Below are positions 60,376 to 64,000 of a DNA stretch of 64,000 nt, piece after piece. The stretch's first letter is position 1; every line of letters begins with the position of its first letter. Source of the DNA: Tillus elongatus (lineage: Eukaryota > Arthropoda > Insecta > Coleoptera > Cleridae); assembly GCA_964006375.1 (NCBI GenBank), contig OZ023265.1:7543160-7607159 (forward strand). Direction: 5' to 3'. The position numbers were made by a program, and so were the translations under genes. The notes beneath the pieces were generated by a model. That model saw only the letters and a list, made by a program, of their open reading frames with translations. It was not told the DNA's origin and ran no database searches.

Positions 60376-60920
60376 TCAGGTTGATGGTTGAACTAAACCA
60401 CAATTATGTCCTATAAGTAGCGCCTTTCTTGTATCCACTCTTCTTGCATAAACCAAAGATTTCATATAACCCCAGAGACAATAATCCAGAGCGTTAAGGT
60501 CTAGTGACCTTGGTGGACAATTTTTAGGACAGCCCCTGCCAATCCAAGCAAAGAAATATTTAAATAATTTCGTACTTGGAGACTCAAATGTGGAGGGGCC
60601 CCATCTTGCTGGAAGTACAGCCGTTGCCAAATATCTAAGGTAATGTCAGCCAAAACTCGAATTAAGTTGTCCTGCAAAAACTGCAAGTATCCATCACCAG
60701 TAAGACGCCCACCCAACACAAACGGACCAAATAGTCAATATCCGACCATAGCCCACCATACAGTTATACTAAATCGATCCTGAAAATTTCGTTCAAATGT
60801 GACGTGGGGATTTCCTGCTGCCCAACGATGTTTACAGTGAAAATAATTAATTCTATCACGTGAAAACTGAGCTTCGTCACCAAATAAAAGTTCGGGATGC
60901 AACAAGTGCATTATTTCCAT
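60376..60920 (-). pseudogene. Transposase relic C, DDE type
   Basis: Minus-strand pieces: LLFGDEAQFSRD (first Asp), HRWAAGNPHVTFERNFQDRF, SITVWWAMVGY then a stop, FVLGGRLTGDGYLQFLQDNL, RLYFQQDGAPPHLSLQVRNY (second Asp). A shifted frame gives CPPRSLDLNALDYCLWGYMK (third-Asp block, usually RSPDLTPLD). The order matches Tc1/mariner-superfamily transposases, but of a subgroup distinct from relics A and B. The N-terminal DNA-binding part is missing; the frame is open only in two segments. Confidence 0.75.
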
Positions 60921-61599
60921 AAGAATTGTACATTATTAGTAAGGTATATTATTGAAACTAATTATTTAAATTTAAATGGATCTTGGAGATTGGTTTTAGA
61001 GATCCCAGTGATTTTTATTTTCTATGGAGCTAGAAAATTAAAATTTGGTACCTATATGTAATATACGCTTTAAAAAATTGTGTTACAAACTTCATTAAAG
61101 TTACAAAAGTTTTCCAGAAAATAAATAATTATTTAAAAACGGGATGTACCTGTCAAATTATCAATTTGGCAGGTATTTTTCCTTATTAATTGCTTGAATG
61201 GTTTTGTTTTAGTCAACCCAATCAAACTAGTTTTTGCAAACGAAACAACCAAAAAGGTATTTTACGTAGGTTTTACTATGGCTCAAGATTGAAGATTATA
61301 GCTTAATGAAAAAGTGAGTTATCGGATTTGTAATCTGTTTGCGAAAATTATTTACCACCACGTACTTGCTGCACCCAGACTCTCTTTATCGCTTATTTAC
61401 TGTTGCTGTATTCTTACTTTTTAAATGATAAAAGATTGTAGCTCCCTAGGTGAGACTGACAAGCAAGGCAACCTCAAATTCATTTTTGGAAAAATATTTT
61501 AAACAAATGAAACGAGGTAACAATTTAAAAATAAATTAAAAATCTTGGTTCACAGCTTGGTCACGGGGGTTCTCCTACCCCTTATACATGTCTACAACA
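60921..61599. other. Mostly unassigned; composite-tail remnant near 61345-61390
   Basis: ATTATTTACCACCACGTACT then TGCTGCACCCAGACTCTCTT is a diverged composite-repeat tail end. Nothing else is recognised. Confidence 0.4.
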
Positions 61600-61750
61600 A
61601 CTCTAAATGCATACACAAGAACAATATAAACAAGAAAAATTTCTTCGGAACAACCCCCAAGAAAGTTGAGGGACCTGCGGTGAATAAGGGTTCTGGGCGA
61701 AGTAAACAGGATTTTAAAATTTTGGGGTTACAACTGTCACTCGAAGGGGA
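61600..61750. repeat. Partial copy of the 63-kb inverted-repeat arm
   Basis: CAAGAAAAATTTCTTCGGAA, CAACCCCCAAGAAAGTTGAG and TGAATAAGGGTTCTGGGCGA parallel 63340-63410. It shows that the large inverted repeat belongs to a dispersed family. Confidence 0.6.
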
Positions 61751-62048
61751 CTAAATCTAGGGGTGAACTTTTTACGTTGCAGAATACATTTTTAATCTAA
61801 AATTGACGTGTTTCAGGATTTTTTATAGAAATGCACAATAATAATTGAGGTACTGAGTTTGGCTGTTTTACGTAAGTATGTATAAGTATGTCATAATATG
61901 TATTTTTATCAAATAATATCGATGCGTTCGAGAATTTCTCCCAGAAACATTACATCTCGCGTTTACTTCATTTATTTTTACTTTATTATTATTTAATTAT
62001 TTATTTTTTATGAACGACAATTTTGGCCCCGTGCCCTCCTTCATTATT

Positions 62049-62091
62049 TTTAGCGAATTTTTTTTATTTTAAATTCGCCAATGAGGAGATT

Positions 62092-62155
<64 letters not shown>

Positions 62156-62846
62156 ACCGATAACTCAAAAAATAATGGATCAATCTTGATAAAATTTAGT
62201 GCGTACCTTCCTTTTGCAAGTGGCTTGGATAAGTTCGTTAGCCAAGAAAATCGGATCAGGTTTTCCCCGAAAAATTTTGTGTTTTTATTCTAAAAAAATT
62301 TATATCTCCGGAAATAACAAAGTAAGGGCAACCAATTGTGGTACGCATGTTTGTACTATAAAGAGTGAACTCTATACGAAATTTAGGTCTCTAGCTTTAA
62401 ATACAAAGAAGTTATGGGCAGTTAAAGAAACAAATTTTGGAGTTTTCCTCAAAACGTCCAACTCGCTATTTTAAACGTCAAAATTGGCAATGTTTAGGCA
62501 AAGAACGTGAAACAAATACGGGCTGTGAAAAGAAAATGTTGCAAGAAGAGTATTCTGCAAACCCTTAAGTTTCAGATTCAACTGTCATTGCCCTTCATTT
62601 TATTAAAATATTGACAGAAAATTCATTTCAAAAAGACCCTTTCTCTGGTGCTTTGGCTGTCGGTTTACTTAAGTTGATGCTTTCGTTGTAGGTTTAGTGA
62701 AGTTTATGGTTTATCGGTCTATAATTTTTTTGTAGCTAATTTTCGTAGAACAAATTCGCTAATGCATTTTTGCATTTTTTATCGAAATATGATGCGTTTG
62801 TAAGAAAAAAATCTGGACGCAGTAAGTGCGTTTTGGTAGCTAATTT
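62049..62846 (+). repeat. Composite repeat, variant 1, 5' part of an interrupted copy
   Basis: Head (TTAGCGAATTTTTTTTATTT / AAATTCGCCAATGAGGAGAT), (AT)n at 62093-62152, body (TAACTCAAAAAATAATGGAT, AATTTATATCTCCGGAAATA, CAAATACGGGCTGTGAAAAG) and second head near 62735. The left tail end GGACGCAGTAAGTGCGTTTT lies at 62815. The tail is broken by the inverted repeat at 62847 and continues at 63657. Confidence 0.85.
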
Positions 62847-63656
62847 TCGGTAAATTTGCAGTTTCAAAAAACTGTTTTCAGAAACCGGCCTAGCCCCCCC
62901 CTGGATCCACAAACCCCAAAAAAGTCTTGTTCACACCCCCCAAGGAAGTTACGAGACCAGGAGTGAGTAGGGGTGCTGGGCCGGGTAGGTAGTAAAAAGG
63001 AAATATAAGCAGAAAATTCGAATAAAACGGGCTTGAAAGCTGTCTTTTTCACATCTTGAAGCCATATCCCCCTTAAACCCTGCCTACCCCGCACCGCACC
63101 CCTCCCCCCCTCCCCCCAGGTGCCGTAACTTCCTTGGAGGGTAGGAACAAGACATTTTTCTTGTGGTTTATGCAGCGAGGGTGGTTGTATGCACGCGAGG
63201 GGGAAGGAAAATCCCCACGACGAAGCATCCACCCCCAACCCCCCCATCCCTGCAACAAGTCGAACCGGGGGGGTGTCCTGCTTCGTTGTAGGCATTTTCC
63301 TTCCCTCGTGTGCATACAACCACCCTCGTTGCATAAACCACAAGAAAAACTTCTTGTTCATACCCCCAAGGAAGTTACGTGACCGGCGGCAAATAAGGGT
63401 GCTGTGCGGGGTAGGCAGGGTTTAATGGGAATATGGCTTCAAATAGACAGCTGTCAAGCAGTTTTCTTCGCATTTTCTGCTCATTTTTACTACCTACCCC
63501 GCCCAGCCCCCCTATTCACTCCCAGTCCCGTAACTTCCTTGGGGAGTGTGAACAAGAAATTTTTCTTGTGGTTTGTGCATCCAGGTGGGGTCCTAGTAAT
63601 CTTTCTAGAAACAATTTTTTGAAAAGCGTTCGGGAGCTAATCTGCAAATTTACCGA
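62847..63656. repeat. Large inverted repeat (~360-bp arms)
   Basis: The left arm blocks TTCGGTAAATTTGCAG, CAAGGAAGTTACGAGACCAG, GGTAGGTAGTAAAAAGG, AACCCTGCCTACCCCGCAC and GGTGGTTGTATGCACGCGAG occur in inverse order and complement in the right arm (CTCGTGTGCATACAACCACC, GCGGGGTAGGCAGGGTTTAA, TTACTACCTACCCCGCCCAG, GTCCCGTAACTTCCTTGG, CTGCAAATTTACCGAA). The centre is near 63245. Composition is far richer in GC than the surroundings, with several C/G runs. No long conserved frame is present. AATTTTCGGTAAAT on the left and AATTTTCATTAAAT on the right may be a target duplication from the host repeat. Confidence 0.85.
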
Positions 63657-63915
63657 ATTTTCATTAAATCCTTCAAATTTCAATAACTCAGTTTGCTATT
63701 AACGTAAGCTTTGTTGGTTAGGAAACCAACATTTAAGTTTATTTTCGGAAAATTTTTGTATATTTTCAACCCATAAGTAATTTTGAGAAAATATAGTCTT
63801 GTTTCTACTACATAGGCTATACCGGTAATCAGATTGATGCCTGCTTGCATTTACTATTAAAAACATTTTTATGGAAATTCACTTCCATAACACATTTGCT
63901 GCATCCAGACTTGTG
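63657..63915 (+). repeat. Composite repeat tail, remainder of the interrupted copy
   Basis: TTTTCATTAAATCCTTCAAA, TCAGTTTGCTATTAACGTAA, ATAGGCTATACCGGTAATCA and CACTTCCATAACACATTTGC, ending with GCTGCATCCAGACTT. This completes the unit begun at 62049. Confidence 0.8.
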
Positions 63916-64000
63916 AAAAATGTTTATATATTTTAAAACAATAAAGTTATTTCGATGAAATATGGTACATTGTTTCTACTATATAGGCAACCAAGTTTGA
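63916..64000 (+). repeat. Second composite-tail fragment at the window edge
   Basis: AAAACAATAAAGTTATTTCG, ATATGGTACATTGTTTCTAC and TATAGGCAACCAAGTTTGA repeat the tail interior just passed. The copy is cut by the window end. Confidence 0.7.

Noticed and set aside
63073..63702. Overlapping Pro/Gly/Arg-rich frames in the GC-rich inverted repeat
   Set aside because: They appear on both strands and reflect composition and the palindrome, with no domain or codon conservation.

Overview
The window is animal nuclear DNA, most likely from an insect. It is AT-rich, has no operons or ribosome-binding sites, and has GT/AG introns. It carries long (AT)n tracts and relics of many arthropod transposon families: RNase H-bearing LINEs, other APE/RT LINEs, an RTE-like LINE, Ty3/gypsy, Penelope, mariner/Tc1 and foldback MITEs. 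A beetle is possible, but nothing here proves the order. No intact transposon was found.

Only one host gene looks alive. It lies on the minus strand and encodes a secreted-type fasciclin (FAS1) domain protein. A 936-codon exon (17373-14566) has a Gln/Asn-rich N-terminus, a coiled region, a Thr run, four EITLPNG-type repeats and the first half of a FAS1 domain. A 6,756-bp intron full of transposons (14565-7810) follows, then a 46-codon exon (7809-7672) that continues the FAS1 domain. Further exons must lie outside the window or be too small to see. A second host-derived sequence, a histone H1 pseudogene (35392-34114, minus), is split by two LINE insertions and has a frameshift and a stop.

Layout: 1-860, a ~70-bp minisatellite interrupted by an RTE-like LINE end. 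0.9-7.2 kb, LINE fragments and unassigned DNA. 7.2-17.4 kb, a 5S rRNA pseudogene and the FAS1 gene with its intron. 18-28 kb, LINEs, a mariner and MITEs. 28-38 kb, foldback DNA, three copies of an APE/RT LINE and the H1 pseudogene. 38.7-40.2 kb, a gypsy 3' end. 41-54 kb, composite (AT)n repeats, nested LINEs and mariner relics. 55.5-58.3 kb, a second 5S unit split by a LINE. 60-64 kb, a transposase relic and a large inverted repeat.

The dominant repeat is a composite element present at least ten times. It begins with a palindromic head built on AGCGAATTTT / AAAATTCGCT. It then has a conserved ~100-bp leader, an (AT)n tract and a long body, and ends in a tail whose inverted ends contain GACGCAGCAAGTGCGTTATGG. 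The layout recalls non-autonomous Helentron-like elements, but that is inference.

The most notable single observation is at 55.8-58.3 kb. A 5'-truncated LINE sits inside a 5S rRNA sequence with an 8-bp target duplication (TCGTACGA) and a TGAT-repeat tail. The interrupted 5S unit and the uninterrupted one at 7.2 kb share flanks on both sides, so the 5S copies were spread as part of a larger duplicated unit.
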